64,000 bases of DNA from JBCDCE01 sp039182515 (GCA_039182515.1 JBCDCE010000002.1:31412-95411); one strand, 5' to 3'; shown: positions 25,665-35,144, numbered from the stretch's first letter. Notes: generated by a model from the sequence alone, not told the origin. Translations and numbers: made by a program.

Positions 25665-27436
25665 GGCGCCTCTTCTACCGGCGTTCCAATGTGCTTTCGG
25701 ATTTCTTCTACCAAAAGCTGTTTGCGCAAGGGTTTTGTTAGGCAGTTATCCATGCCCTTGCGCAGACAGGTGTCGTTGTCTTTTTCAGAAGCGTTTGCGG
25801 TTACAGCGATGATTGTACTGCGCTCTAGGCCCTTTATTTTCTCGATATTGCGAATTTCGCCAGTGGCTTGATAGCCGTTCATCACGGGCATGGAGACATC
25901 CATAAGAATGAGGCGGTAAGGGCTCTTTTCGTAAGCTTCCACGGCTTCTTTGCCGTTTTCTGCAAAATGGCAGGTGAGGCCGGTGTCTTTGACGAAGTGT
26001 TTTACAACCAGGCTGTTGGTTGCGTTGTCGTCCACCACAAGGATGGGGCCCAAATTGCTGAAATTGGTTGAATTCGCAGCACTTTGAGAGGTTGGTTCGC
26101 TCTCGACTGAACCAACAGGCGCCTCTGCAATTTCGAAGGGAAGCGTAATGGTGAATACTGTGCCCAGTCCTTCTTTTGAGGCGACGACGATTTGACCTCC
26201 CATTAAGCCGATGAGTTGCTTAGAGATGGCAAGCCCGAGCCCCGTCCCTTCAAAATTTCGGGTCAATTCATTGTCCACCTGCTCAAAGGCGGAGAAGATT
26301 GTCGCGAGCTTAGAAGAAGGGATCCCAATCCCGGTGTCTTGAATTTCAAATTCGACCTGGCCTTGGCCGTGACGCCGTGCGCGTAGAGTTACACCGCCTT
26401 CAAAGGTGAACTTAACGGCATTGCCCGCAACATTCAGGAGAGATTGGCGCAAGCGTCCTGCGTCACCTGAAACAAAATCTGGAATGTCTGAGGCGATATC
26501 GAGCGTGATCTCGAGCCCTTTTTTGTCAGCCAAAGGCCCCAGCAAATGCCCAACTTGTTCAAAGACTGCGGCAGGTGAAAAGACTTCTTTTTTGATCTCA
26601 ACTTTACCAGCTTCGGCTTTGGAAAAGTCCAAGATATCGTTGATGATCGTAAGAAGGGCTTCACCAGATCCAGCGATGGTTTGCACAAAGGTCTTTTGAT
26701 CCTTTGATAGCTTGGTGCGCCCGAGCATGTCGGCCATGCCAATGATCCCGTTCATCGGCGTGCGGATTTCATGACTGACGTTGGCCAAAAAGCTCGATTT
26801 TGCGTGGTTTGCGGCTTGTGCTTCGTCGCGGGCGCGTCTGAGGCGGTCAACAAGACTGTTGAGCGGTCGGCCAATAATCAAACTAAACGATAGCCAGTTG
26901 GCAGCCATAGCAATGACCAAACCACCCACAAGCAAAGCTATAGAAAATTCGCGTTGGTTGCGCTTGGCTTCGCGCAACTCATTAGTGTGATAATTCACAG
27001 TGAGCAGCGACAAAGGCTCCGAAAACACCTCAAATTCAAGCGTTTCATCGATTTGCATACCCTCGCACCCAAGTCCTTGGGGCAGGGTCAAAAGCATCTG
27101 GCCCGTCTCTTCTTCGCGCAGCTGCATGCAGCGCACGGCTGGGTCTGACAGCAGGGTTTGCATGAGATCTTGGACGTGGTCGTGCCCCCAATCGACCTCT
27201 TCATCCATGTCGTAGGCGCGATCACTGAACCGTTCCAACGCCCCACCGACACGAGCGGTGGACCCTCCAATTCGGAGGGCCATTTGTTCTTGACCGGCTT
27301 GTAAAATCCGGTCTGACAACCAAAAGAGCCCCACGCTGGCAAATAGTAAAAAAGTAGGGACCAAAACGGCGGACAATTTGACGTAAAGACCAAATGTCCG
27401 ATCCAGCAAGGGTGCATCTGTGTTTGTCGCTGTCAC
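25661..27436 (-). CDS. Hybrid sensor histidine kinase/response regulator
   Basis: This 591-residue membrane kinase has two helices (about 18-41 and 164-187) around a 120-residue periplasmic sensor. HisKA has His222 in FLANVSHEIRTPMNG. The HATPase_c domain carries NVAGNAVKFT, DTGIGIP and GTGLGLAI. The C-terminal receiver has VVDD (467-470) and phospho-acceptor Asp513 in LMDVSMP. This is the BarA-like architecture without an Hpt domain, so a separate phosphotransferase should exist elsewhere. The gene for a small secreted protein ends 3 bases upstream, suggesting joint transcription. The signal is unknown. Confidence 0.93.
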   Translation of the reverse strand: MTATNTDAPLLDRTFGLYVKLSAVLVPTFLLFASVGLFWLSDRILQAGQEQMALRIGGSTARVGGALERFSDRAYDMDEEVDWGHDHVQDLMQTLLSDPAVRCMQLREEETGQMLLTLPQGLGCEGMQIDETLEFEVFSEPLSLLTVNYHTNELREAKRNQREFSIALLVGGLVIAMAANWLSFSLIIGRPLNSLVDRLRRARDEAQAANHAKSSFLANVSHEIRTPMNGIIGMADMLGRTKLSKDQKTFVQTIAGSGEALLTIINDILDFSKAEAGKVEIKKEVFSPAAVFEQVGHLLGPLADKKGLEITLDIASDIPDFVSGDAGRLRQSLLNVAGNAVKFTFEGGVTLRARRHGQGQVEFEIQDTGIGIPSSKLATIFSAFEQVDNELTRNFEGTGLGLAISKQLIGLMGGQIVVASKEGLGTVFTITLPFEIAEAPVGSVESEPTSQSAANSTNFSNLGPILVVDDNATNSLVVKHFVKDTGLTCHFAENGKEAVEAYEKSPYRLILMDVSMPVMNGYQATGEIRNIEKIKGLERSTIIAVTANASEKDNDTCLRKGMDNCLTKPLRKQLLVEEIRKHIGTPVEEAP

Positions 27437-27439
27437 GGT

Positions 27440-27829
27440 TTATTTGATCCGCGCAGCTTTACCGTCGCCAATAAGCTCTTTAAGCGGCGCGCGGTTATCG
27501 ATTTCGGTGCGAATGAGCGTGTAGCGACGGCCGTTTTCGACCATATAGAAGTCAACGGTGTGCTCGGTGCCTTCTTTCGTTTTGAGCTCAGCGCACATTA
27601 CATATACATCGCCCAACTGAACGATCATTGGGTGACGATCCGTGGGATAATACCGCGATTCCTCGCCGGTTTCTAAATTGATATGGTGCAGCGCACCTTC
27701 AACGGTCGCGCGTTCAATTGTGCGCTGCATAGAGGCCTGTAGTGTGGATTTTAGTTCAGTACTGGTGTTTGCAAGCGCGCTCGCAGGAGCGAGGCAAATA
27801 GCGCAAACGAGGGCGATATTGCGGAGCAT
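27440..27829 (-). CDS. Small secreted protein co-encoded with the hybrid histidine kinase
   Basis: The protein, about 129 residues, has a Sec signal peptide ending SALA and an otherwise unrecognised mature part, largely beta-like (VYVMCAELKTK, HTVDFYMVENGRRYTLIR). I chose the ATG at 27829, which follows AGGA; the longer frame to 27913 lacks a ribosome site and would bury the signal peptide. Its 3-base spacing to the kinase makes an accessory or sensing role plausible, but that is inference. Confidence 0.75.
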   Translation of the reverse strand: MLRNIALVCAICLAPASALANTSTELKSTLQASMQRTIERATVEGALHHINLETGEESRYYPTDRHPMIVQLGDVYVMCAELKTKEGTEHTVDFYMVENGRRYTLIRTEIDNRAPLKELIGDGKAARIK

Positions 27830-28006
27830 GATCCTGTCCTTTTTAGGTTTAAACACCTCTATCCAATCGCGCGGAAGCCTTAATAAACTCTGATATTTGC
27901 TTCGAAATATCACACCAAAGTCATCAAAAGAATTTAAAATCTAAAGTTAACTCTCTTGTGTATCGCATTCGTATAGGTTGAAAGTTGAGCTATGTGAGAG
28001 GTGCTT

Positions 28007-28471
28007 ATGTCTGATCGAAACCCAAGTTTGCAATCATCGCCTGCCACCGAAGATTTTTTGTCTGAGGTGCAAAAAATATCGAGCCTGATCCGACTTTTTC
28101 AGACCCGTGTTTTGTCGAAATATTCGGAGCTTACCGTAACCGATTGGCGCGTCTTCGAAGCACTTATGCAGCATGACACACTCACGGCCGCAACTTTGAC
28201 CCGCGACTATGATATCGAAAAAGCTCAACTCAGCCGGAGATTGAACGCTATGGTTAAGGCCGGCTATGTTGAGCGGCAAAAAAGCCCACATGATAAAAGG
28301 GTCGCTGTGATTAAGCTTTCCCAAGAGGGGCGCGCGCTCTTTTTACAGATATCGCCGCAAATGGATGTTCTCTCCAAGCTTTTACGCGATCATATGCAGC
28401 CTAAAGATGCGGAAGATCTCGCTCGCATTTGCGGCGCACTTGAGCCTCTTATTCGAGGAAAAATCGGTTAA
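28007..28471 (+). CDS. MarR-family transcriptional regulator
   Basis: The 154-residue winged-helix protein has the MarR order: N-terminal dimer helix, recognition region (LTAATLTRDYDIEKAQLSRR), wing with DKRVAVIKLSQEG and C-terminal dimer helix. MarR dimers usually repress a nearby gene and release DNA when bound to a small phenolic or oxidised ligand. The start ATG follows GAGAGG. It is divergent from the kinase-secreted-protein pair, a possible target. It converges on the epimerase gene with a 10-base gap. Confidence 0.88.
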   Translation: MSDRNPSLQSSPATEDFLSEVQKISSLIRLFQTRVLSKYSELTVTDWRVFEALMQHDTLTAATLTRDYDIEKAQLSRRLNAMVKAGYVERQKSPHDKRVAVIKLSQEGRALFLQISPQMDVLSKLLRDHMQPKDAEDLARICGALEPLIRGKIG

Positions 28472-28481
28472 AGACCGCGCC

Positions 28482-29486
28482 TCACGATGGCGCGTAGTCT
28501 TGGCGGTACCACTCTACAAACGCGGCCACCCCATCGCTCACAGAGGTGTTTGGTACAAAGCCCGTCAAATCATGTAAAAGCGTTGTGTCCGCCCAGGTTG
28601 CGGGAACATCGCCGGGCTGCATCGGCATTAAATTGCGGCTCGCTTTGCGCCCAAGGGCCTCTTCGATCGCCTCAATAAAGGTTGTGAGCTGCACGGGTGC
28701 GGCGTTGCCAATGTTGAGCGCGCGCCAAGGAGCAACGTCCGAAAGACTATCGGCTGAACCAACAGCCTCTTTGCCAGGTGGCACATCCAAAAGACGCCGA
28801 ATGGCTTCAACAAGATCGTCGATATAGGTGAAATCACGCTTCATATCGCCGTGGTTATAGACGTCGATGGGTTGGTCCTCGAGGATCGCTTTGGTGAACT
28901 TAAAGAGCGCCATATCAGGACGCCCCCAGGGCCCATAGACAGTAAAAAACCGAAAGCAAGTTGTTGGGATATCAAAGAGATGCGCATAGCTGTGCGCCAT
29001 CGCCTCGTTCGCTTTTTTGGTGGCGGCATAGAACGACATCTGCGTGTCGACCTTATGGGTCTCGGCGTAAGGCATCTCAGTATTTGCGCCGTAGACCGAG
29101 CTTGTGGAGGCCAAAAGCAAATGGCTTGGGGTACGCGCGCGAGCCGCTTCTAAAAGCTCATGCGTGCCGATGAGGTTGGAGCGGACATAAGAGCGCGGAT
29201 TGTCGATCGAATAGCGCACACCGGCTTGGGCGGCGAGATGGACAACAACATCTGGTTTATGCGCGTCAAAGAGTGTTTCTAGCGCGCCTTCCGTCTCGAC
29301 ATGCTCGATCACAGGCGTGAACGCCTCGGACTGCATGAGCATGGCGTGACGCCGCTCTTTAAGGCTCACGTCATAGTAATCCGTCATGGCATCCAGGCCG
29401 ATGACCCGAAACCCGTCCGCCAAAAGACGTTTGCTCAGATGGTATCCGATAAAGCCAGCAGAGCCAGTGATCAAAGCTGTGCGCAT
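28482..29486 (-). CDS. NAD-dependent nucleotide-sugar epimerase (UDP-glucuronate 4-epimerase-like)
   Basis: The 334-residue extended SDR has the Rossmann motif GSAGFIG, the catalytic serine in STSSVYG and an intact YAATKKANE (YxxxK). The DYYDVSLKERR segment and FRFFTVYGPWGRPDMALFKF are characteristic of UDP-glucuronate 4-epimerases (LpsL/Gae type), which make UDP-galacturonate for surface polysaccharides. Activity on another UDP-sugar is possible. The gene has no obvious sugar-polymer neighbours here. cydB ends 23 bases upstream in the same direction. Confidence 0.87.
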   Translation of the reverse strand: MRTALITGSAGFIGYHLSKRLLADGFRVIGLDAMTDYYDVSLKERRHAMLMQSEAFTPVIEHVETEGALETLFDAHKPDVVVHLAAQAGVRYSIDNPRSYVRSNLIGTHELLEAARARTPSHLLLASTSSVYGANTEMPYAETHKVDTQMSFYAATKKANEAMAHSYAHLFDIPTTCFRFFTVYGPWGRPDMALFKFTKAILEDQPIDVYNHGDMKRDFTYIDDLVEAIRRLLDVPPGKEAVGSADSLSDVAPWRALNIGNAAPVQLTTFIEAIEEALGRKASRNLMPMQPGDVPATWADTTLLHDLTGFVPNTSVSDGVAAFVEWYRQDYAPS

Positions 29487-29509
29487 CCTGTGAGCCTCTC
29501 AGTTTGGGC

Positions 29510-30520
29510 TCAGTCGTACCTGAGCTCCGTCGCTTTGCCACGGAAGATGACATAGGCCAAGGCTGTGTAGCCTAAAATTGTCGGTAACACGAAGCAGGTG
29601 CCTATGAGAATGATGAACAGGCTCTCTGGCGCGGAGGCCGCCTCATAGATCGTGAGCTTTTCGGGGACAACATAGGGGTAGAAGCTGTAGGCCAGCCCGC
29701 AAAACGACAGGGCAAAGAGCGCAATCGCAGCTACAAAAGGCACCCAAGCAAAGGCGTCGGTCTTGGTGGGGAGGTGCCGCAAGGATATCCACAAAAGCAC
29801 CATCAAGCCCGCTGACATGATCGGCAAAGGGGCGAGAAACAGGGCTTCTGGAAAGCTGAACCATTTGGCGAAGATGCGCTCTGAGACGAGGGGTGAGGCC
29901 AAGGAGATGGCGCCCATGCCTAAGATCAACCCCCAAATCCCGCCTTTGGCCCAATCCACCGCTTTGCGTTGCAAGGCTTCATCCGTTTTCAAGATGAGCC
30001 AGGCCGCACCTATGAAGCTGTAGCCGACCGTGAGGAATACGGCTGTGAGACAGGCAAAGCCAAAGGTGGCCCAGCTGTACTCTAGCCCCATGATATACAT
30101 GCCCAGCATGAAGCCTTGGCTGAGCGATGTCAGCAGCGAGCCTGCGTAAAAGGTCCAGTTCCAGGTGTTCTTCCAAGGTGCTGGCGCTTTGACGCGAAAC
30201 TCGAAAGCGACCCCGCGCATGGTCAGGCCGATCAGCATGATGGCCACGGGCAAATAGAGCGCGGTGAGGATTGTGCCGTGAGCCGTTGGAAAGGCCACAA
30301 GCAAAATTCCAATGGCCAGGACCAGCCAGGTTTCATTGGCATCCCAAAAGGGGCCAATAGAGGCGATCATGCGGTCTTTTTCGTCGTCTTCTGCAAAGGG
30401 AAAGAGCACGCCAACGCCGAGGTCAAACCCGTCCAAACAGACGTAGATCAGGATCGAGAGCCCCATGAGCGCCGCGAAGGTTAGCGGCAGCCATTGGGCA
30501 GGATCTCCAAAGAGGAACAT
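29510..30520 (-). CDS. cydB: Cytochrome bd-type quinol oxidase subunit II
   Basis: The 336-residue polytopic membrane protein of the CydB/CioB family has NETWLVLAIGILLVAFPTAHG and the N-terminal LDGFDLGVGVLFPF. With CydA it oxidises quinol and reduces O2 without pumping protons. It starts 6 bases after cydA. No cydDC heme/thiol exporter genes and no CydX-sized frame are adjacent. Confidence 0.94.
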   Translation of the reverse strand: MFLFGDPAQWLPLTFAALMGLSILIYVCLDGFDLGVGVLFPFAEDDEKDRMIASIGPFWDANETWLVLAIGILLVAFPTAHGTILTALYLPVAIMLIGLTMRGVAFEFRVKAPAPWKNTWNWTFYAGSLLTSLSQGFMLGMYIMGLEYSWATFGFACLTAVFLTVGYSFIGAAWLILKTDEALQRKAVDWAKGGIWGLILGMGAISLASPLVSERIFAKWFSFPEALFLAPLPIMSAGLMVLLWISLRHLPTKTDAFAWVPFVAAIALFALSFCGLAYSFYPYVVPEKLTIYEAASAPESLFIILIGTCFVLPTILGYTALAYVIFRGKATELRYD

Positions 30521-30526
30521 CGCAGT

Positions 30527-31912
30527 TTACTCCGCCGCAACCACGGTGATCGCCTCGCCTGAGAGCGGGCCCCTGGGCGCGATTGGATCGCCGAAGGCCG
30601 CTTTGCGCGCGAGGTAGAAAAGCACTGTGATATAGGCGGTGAGCAAGATCGCATAGATCGCAAGGTAAGCGATGAGCGTGCCCAAAACCATGCCAGCTGG
30701 CACCTGCGCCACGGCCTCTTTGGTGGTCAACACGCCGGATACAAGCCAAGGCTGGCGGCCAATCTCGGTCACGTACCAACCCGCCAAAGTGGCAACCCAG
30801 CCTGAGAAGGCCATGGGGACCAAGGCCCAGGTGAAGAGCTTTGGTAGGCCCTCTACGCCGCGGCGCTTGTAGGCCATAAAGCCCAAGCTGGCCCAGCTCA
30901 GTACAAGCATCGCAAGGCCCGTGCCGACCATCACGCGGAACCCCCAAAATACAGGCGCCACAGGCGGGTGCAGGACGGTACCGTCCTCTGCCACGAAGTC
31001 ATTGAGACCCGGCACAACACCAGAGGGTTTGTGCTTAAGGATAACCGAGGCACCGCTCGGAATGCCGATCTCAAACTTATTTTCGCGCGCCTCTTCATCC
31101 GGCAAAGCGAAGAGAAGCAGGGGGACGTTTGGCCCAGTTTCCCAGTTGCCCTCCATGGCCGCCACTTTTTGCGGTTGGTGTTCGAGGGTGTCCAGCCCGT
31201 GCATGTCGCCCATGAGGATCTGCACAGGGATCAAAATGGCGCCCAAGGTCACGCCAAAGCGCAGCGTTGCGCGCACCTCGTGGCCTCGGTCGCCAATGAG
31301 CCAGCGAAAGGCAGACAGACCTGCGATCAAGAACGCCACCGTGAGGCCTGAGGCCAAGAGCATATGGGCCAAGCGGTAGGGCAGGGATGGATTGAAGATG
31401 ATCTCCCACCAATTGGTGGCAAAGACCACGCCGTCGCGAATTTCAAAGCCCGCAGGGGTGTGCATCCAGCTGTTGAGCACCAAGATCCAAAAGGCTGACA
31501 TTGTGGTGCCAAAGGCCACCAGGAAGGTGGCTGTGGTATGCACCCAGCTTGGAACACGGCTCATGCCAAAAAGCATGATGCCCAAGAACACCGCTTCTAG
31601 AAAGAAGGCTGTCATGACTTCATAGGCCAAAAGCGGGCCGGCGATATTGCCGACGCTTTCCATAAAGCCCGGCCAATTGGTGCCAAACTGAAACGACATG
31701 GTGATGCCCGAGACCACACCCAGCGCAAAGCTCAGGGCAAAGACCTTCACCCAAAAGCCATAAGCCGCGATCCATTTGCGGTCCCCAGTGGTATTGAAGC
31801 GCAATTTGAAAAATAAGAGCACCCACCCCAGAGCGATTGTGATCGTTGGGAAGAGGATATGGAAAGAGATGTTTGCACCAAACTGGATGCGCGACAAAAG
31901 AAGGGTGTCCAT
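30527..31912 (-). CDS. cydA: Cytochrome bd-type quinol oxidase subunit I (cyanide-insensitive type)
   Basis: The subunit, about 461 residues, carries the hemes and quinol site. The N-terminal FGANISFHILFPT holds a heme-ligand histidine and LAHMLLASG a second. GRQPW marks the quinol-loop end, and the loop is short, as in CioA cyanide-insensitive oxidases rather than E. coli CydA. The ATG at 31912 follows AAAAGG. It is first in a cydAB operon. A weak FNR-like half palindrome lies about 65 bases upstream. Confidence 0.93.
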   Translation of the reverse strand: MDTLLLSRIQFGANISFHILFPTITIALGWVLLFFKLRFNTTGDRKWIAAYGFWVKVFALSFALGVVSGITMSFQFGTNWPGFMESVGNIAGPLLAYEVMTAFFLEAVFLGIMLFGMSRVPSWVHTTATFLVAFGTTMSAFWILVLNSWMHTPAGFEIRDGVVFATNWWEIIFNPSLPYRLAHMLLASGLTVAFLIAGLSAFRWLIGDRGHEVRATLRFGVTLGAILIPVQILMGDMHGLDTLEHQPQKVAAMEGNWETGPNVPLLLFALPDEEARENKFEIGIPSGASVILKHKPSGVVPGLNDFVAEDGTVLHPPVAPVFWGFRVMVGTGLAMLVLSWASLGFMAYKRRGVEGLPKLFTWALVPMAFSGWVATLAGWYVTEIGRQPWLVSGVLTTKEAVAQVPAGMVLGTLIAYLAIYAILLTAYITVLFYLARKAAFGDPIAPRGPLSGEAITVVAAE

Positions 31913-32035
31913 GCGAAGCACCTTTTAAGGACGGGTCGATCTGCTGTTACTTTAGAGGTATTCTGATCCGGTGCTTGATCCAGATGATGGGACAGCAGGT
32001 CGCAACTCAGGGGCTTTATAGGCAGGGGGAATAAT

Positions 32036-32095
32036 GGGGCTCTGCCCCGTCCCTGCGGGACTCCCCGGAGTATTTTGCCCAAGAAAAAGGGGGGG
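32036..32095 (-). repeat. Post-stop motif plus two GC hairpins, copy B
   Basis: On the minus strand, directly after the allA stop, comes CTTTTTCTTGGGCAAAATAC then TCCGGGGAG, the small hairpin GTCCC-GCA-GGGAC, and GGGGCAGAGCCCC. The same block, split by another element, follows puuD at 36757-36909. Confidence 0.75.
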
Positions 32096-32097
32096 TG

Positions 32098-32577
32098 TTA
32101 GGGCAAAATCATGACAGGGTCGGGGAGCGGGAACTCTTCGAGATTTGGCTCCGCGCCAATCCGGTCAATGACGGCAAAAAGGCCGGAGCCAGACAAGGGT
32201 GTGAGGACGCCGTGCCAAGTGTTTTTGTGAAAGTTGATCCCTTGGCCTGGCTGAGTGAGAAAGGCATGGATGTTGCCGGGTATGTCTCCCGGCTCGGCGG
32301 CGATCACTAAGAAGGGATTCATGGACATGGGCACAAAGGCTTGGCTGCCCAAAGGATGGCGCTCAACCAAAGTGAGCTCGTAGGGAAGGCTGCGAAGCTC
32401 AGCTTGAAAGAGCGAGAGCCCGACCCGGCCAGCACCGACATCTATCTTAGCACGGTCATGAAAGCGCCCGCAGAGCCCGGCGTTGATGATTTTATCCGGC
32501 TCTCCAGCACAATCGATCACATCGCCAAAGGGCGCAAAGCCTTCGCGGGTCAGGGGCCTGGCGGTGATATGGCTCAT
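32098..32577 (-). CDS. allA: Ureidoglycolate lyase
   Basis: The 159-residue cupin-type enzyme splits ureidoglycolate to glyoxylate and urea, the last step of allantoin breakdown. RPLTREGFAPFGDVID at the N-terminus, VERHPLGSQAFVPM and INFHKNTWHGVLTPL are typical AllA segments. It overlaps the allantoicase gene by 4 bases and is the last gene of the three-gene leftward operon. Its 3' end carries a conserved post-stop motif. Confidence 0.93.
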   Translation of the reverse strand: MSHITARPLTREGFAPFGDVIDCAGEPDKIINAGLCGRFHDRAKIDVGAGRVGLSLFQAELRSLPYELTLVERHPLGSQAFVPMSMNPFLVIAAEPGDIPGNIHAFLTQPGQGINFHKNTWHGVLTPLSGSGLFAVIDRIGAEPNLEEFPLPDPVMILP

Positions 32578-33596
32578 GAGGAGGTGGTTCCGAAAAGCCG
32601 CAACCGGCTGACGCCCCCATCTGGATAGATGTTAAACCGAACATGGGTGACAGGGCCTAAATCGGCGAGTTCCGCGCGGAAATTATGCTCGGCATCGGGT
32701 TTGAGGCTTTGCGGCTCCATCAAATTGCGCCAAAACATACTGTCGGTGACCAAAGCATCTGTCAGACCATCACCGAAGTTCAAAAGATCTGCGGCCTGCA
32801 AAGAGGCTTTGTCGGGGTAATTGCCTTTGAAATGGGCGGTATCGATCATGGCTTTCTCGATTGTGCCGCGTGCACCTAGGGCAATGACCATCCAGTCGTA
32901 ACCTGGTTCGCGGCGACGGCGCGTTTCCCAGCCATCACCCATGTTGAGGCCGCGTCCGGGCGCCAAGAGACGGCTATAGTCGCCATAATGCGCATCTGAA
33001 AACGCCAGGATGCGCCCGCCATTGAGCGCTGCGGCGAGATCGATCTCGCCTTGCCTGTTAACTTCAGACAGTTCTGGTACGCCAAAGACCCGCAGCCGGG
33101 CGATGCCGCCATCGGGATAGATGTGGATCTTTAGGTGTGTCCAACTCTCGAAGCTGTCGCAGCTGAAGTAATGGGGCGCGTCCGCCCCCAGTGCTTTGTG
33201 GTTCAAAATTTGCACCCAGCGGGTCTCAAGATTTGGATCTTCGCCGGGCGGCAAGGCACAGGCCTCGATCTTGCAGGCCGGTGCGTAATTGCCGGTGAAG
33301 TGACGCGTATCGACATTAAAGCCCAAGATGCGGCCAGGGGCAGCAAGAGCGATCACGGCGTGATCATGCCCGCCGTCACGCCGGCGCTGACTTTCCCAGC
33401 CGTCCATCCATTTGCCGTGATCATCAAACTTGCCCTCAATGAACACAGGCTCAGCATCGTGCAACATGCGCTCGAGCGGGGCAAAGAAGTCGTTCGTGGC
33501 TTCTATGGCGCGGGCGCCCAGCCCTTGGGAGGCCAGGTTGATGCCGGTGCGCGCATAAAGAGGGCGGTCTTCATTGAGGGTTTCGATTGTGGTCAT
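32574..33596 (-). CDS. alc: Allantoicase
   Basis: The 340-residue enzyme hydrolyses allantoate to ureidoglycolate and urea. It has the two repeated jelly-roll allantoicase domains: the first around GWESQRRRDGGHDHAVIAL and the second around GWETRRRREPGYDWMVIAL. The repeat HLKIHIYPDGGIARLRVFG / HVRFNIYPDGGVSRLRLFG is clear. It overlaps both neighbours by 4 bases, so the operon is translationally coupled. Confidence 0.94.
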   Translation of the reverse strand: MTTIETLNEDRPLYARTGINLASQGLGARAIEATNDFFAPLERMLHDAEPVFIEGKFDDHGKWMDGWESQRRRDGGHDHAVIALAAPGRILGFNVDTRHFTGNYAPACKIEACALPPGEDPNLETRWVQILNHKALGADAPHYFSCDSFESWTHLKIHIYPDGGIARLRVFGVPELSEVNRQGEIDLAAALNGGRILAFSDAHYGDYSRLLAPGRGLNMGDGWETRRRREPGYDWMVIALGARGTIEKAMIDTAHFKGNYPDKASLQAADLLNFGDGLTDALVTDSMFWRNLMEPQSLKPDAEHNFRAELADLGPVTHVRFNIYPDGGVSRLRLFGTTSS

Positions 33597-35014
33597 GAAA
33601 GGTCCTCAAATATCTGGGCGATCCGCAGGGCTGCGATGCGGTCTACCTGGGCAGTGGCTGTTTTGAACTCGGTCTCTGTGTCGTTTTGCACACGCGTTTC
33701 AAAGGCGCGCAAGATGCCGGCCTTTGTATGATCGCGCACGGCAATGATGAAGGGAAAGCCGTGTTTTTCCGTGTAGGCAGTGTTGAGCGTGGTGAAGGCC
33801 GCGTGCTCGGCCTCTGTAAGGGCATCAAGGCCTGCGGAAGCCTGCTCGGAGGTGCTCTCTGCGGTGAGGCGTTTGGCGGCGGCAAGCTTGCCGGCAAGAT
33901 CGGGATGCGCTTTGAGAACATCAAGACGCTGCGCCTCATTACCCAGACGGAAGGCAGAGGCCATGGCAGAGGCCAGCCCTTGGGCTGTATCGTGCACGGG
34001 CCCGAGCTCTGCGCTAAAAGCTGCTTCAGCCACCCAAGGCGAATGCTCATAAACGCCACCAAAGTGCCCCATGAAGGTCTCTTGAGCCATTGCGGATGGC
34101 TGTATGCCGCCCCGCTGCCGCGGATGGCATTGCGCCCAATGCTCCGCAATCTGCAAGCGCGTTGCGAACCAAACCCCTTCGTGGCCCGCCATGTGCTCGA
34201 GCGCACGCTTGAGTGCTGCCGCTCTGCCCGGGCGTCCCGCCAAACGGCAATGCAACCCGATCGACATCATTTTTGGCGCGCCCGCTAACCCTTCGGCATA
34301 GAGCACATCGAAGCTGTCTTTGAGATAGGCCTCAAACTGATCGCCGGAGTTGAACCCTTGCGGGGTCGCAAAGCGCATGTCGTTTGCGTCCAACGTGTAG
34401 GGCACAATGAGCTGCTCTCCGCGCCAGTACGGCAGGTCATCCGCATAGCTGTCCGCCAAGTAGGCAAAGCCTTGTTCAGCGGCCAGATCCAAAGTGTTTA
34501 TTGAGCTTCGGCCCGTATACCACCCCTTAGGCCGTGCCCCTGTAACGGCTTCATGCAAGCGCAAAGCCTCCGCCATCTGAGCGCGCTCCTCGGCTGGATC
34601 CATATCCTTGTGCTCGATCCATTTCAGACCATGGCTTGCGATTTCCCAGCCTGCGTTTTTCATGGCTTGCACTTGTTCAGGCGCACGCGCCAAGGCCGTG
34701 GCCACGCCAAAAACAGTCGTTGGAATGCGCAGGCCAGTCAGCATGTGTTGCAAGCGCCAAAAGCCCACGCGCGCGCCATACTCATAGATGGATTCCATAT
34801 TGGCGTGTCGTTGATCCGGCCAAGCCGCGGCGCCCACGATTTCGCTCAAAAATGCCTCTGAAGCTGGGTCTCCATGCAGGATGTTGTTCTCACCACCCTC
34901 TTCATAATTCACCACCACTTGCACAGCGATCCGCGCCCCACCGGGCCAACAAGGATCGGGCGGGGATTGACCATAGCCGCGCATGTCGCGGGGGTAGCGA
35001 GGGGGGCTCGTCAT
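33593..35014 (-). CDS. Fused allantoinase (PuuE type) and OHCU decarboxylase
   Basis: The protein, about 473 residues, joins two steps. Residues 1-300 form a polysaccharide-deacetylase-like PuuE allantoinase, with VNYEEGGENNILHG, YGARVGFWRL and ASHGLKWIEH. Residues 310-473 form 2-oxo-4-hydroxy-4-carboxy-5-ureidoimidazoline decarboxylase, with the catalytic HPDL, TSEQASAGLD and KHGFPFIIAVR. OHCU decarboxylase yields (S)-allantoin and the allantoinase opens it to allantoate, so the fusion channels consecutive steps. The ATG at 35014 follows AAGGA; the frame runs open to 35182. It leads the alc-allA operon and is divergent from uraH. Confidence 0.92.
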   Translation of the reverse strand: MTSPPRYPRDMRGYGQSPPDPCWPGGARIAVQVVVNYEEGGENNILHGDPASEAFLSEIVGAAAWPDQRHANMESIYEYGARVGFWRLQHMLTGLRIPTTVFGVATALARAPEQVQAMKNAGWEIASHGLKWIEHKDMDPAEERAQMAEALRLHEAVTGARPKGWYTGRSSINTLDLAAEQGFAYLADSYADDLPYWRGEQLIVPYTLDANDMRFATPQGFNSGDQFEAYLKDSFDVLYAEGLAGAPKMMSIGLHCRLAGRPGRAAALKRALEHMAGHEGVWFATRLQIAEHWAQCHPRQRGGIQPSAMAQETFMGHFGGVYEHSPWVAEAAFSAELGPVHDTAQGLASAMASAFRLGNEAQRLDVLKAHPDLAGKLAAAKRLTAESTSEQASAGLDALTEAEHAAFTTLNTAYTEKHGFPFIIAVRDHTKAGILRAFETRVQNDTETEFKTATAQVDRIAALRIAQIFEDLS

Positions 35015-35144
35015 GGGGGTCCTTGGCCTTTTGAGAAAACCTTGCTCAAATATCGCGCAACGCCTGCAACTTGCAAGAAAATGCGGCACTTGCCCCTTGC
35101 GTCCAGGCGGATAAGCGGCGCACCCTGCGTAAAAAGGAGGCGGT

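Noticed and set aside
31975..31988. FNR/FnrL-like site TTGATccagATGAT upstream of cydA
   Set aside because: Only the left half matches; the right half fits 3 of 5 consensus positions. Too weak to list as an operator.
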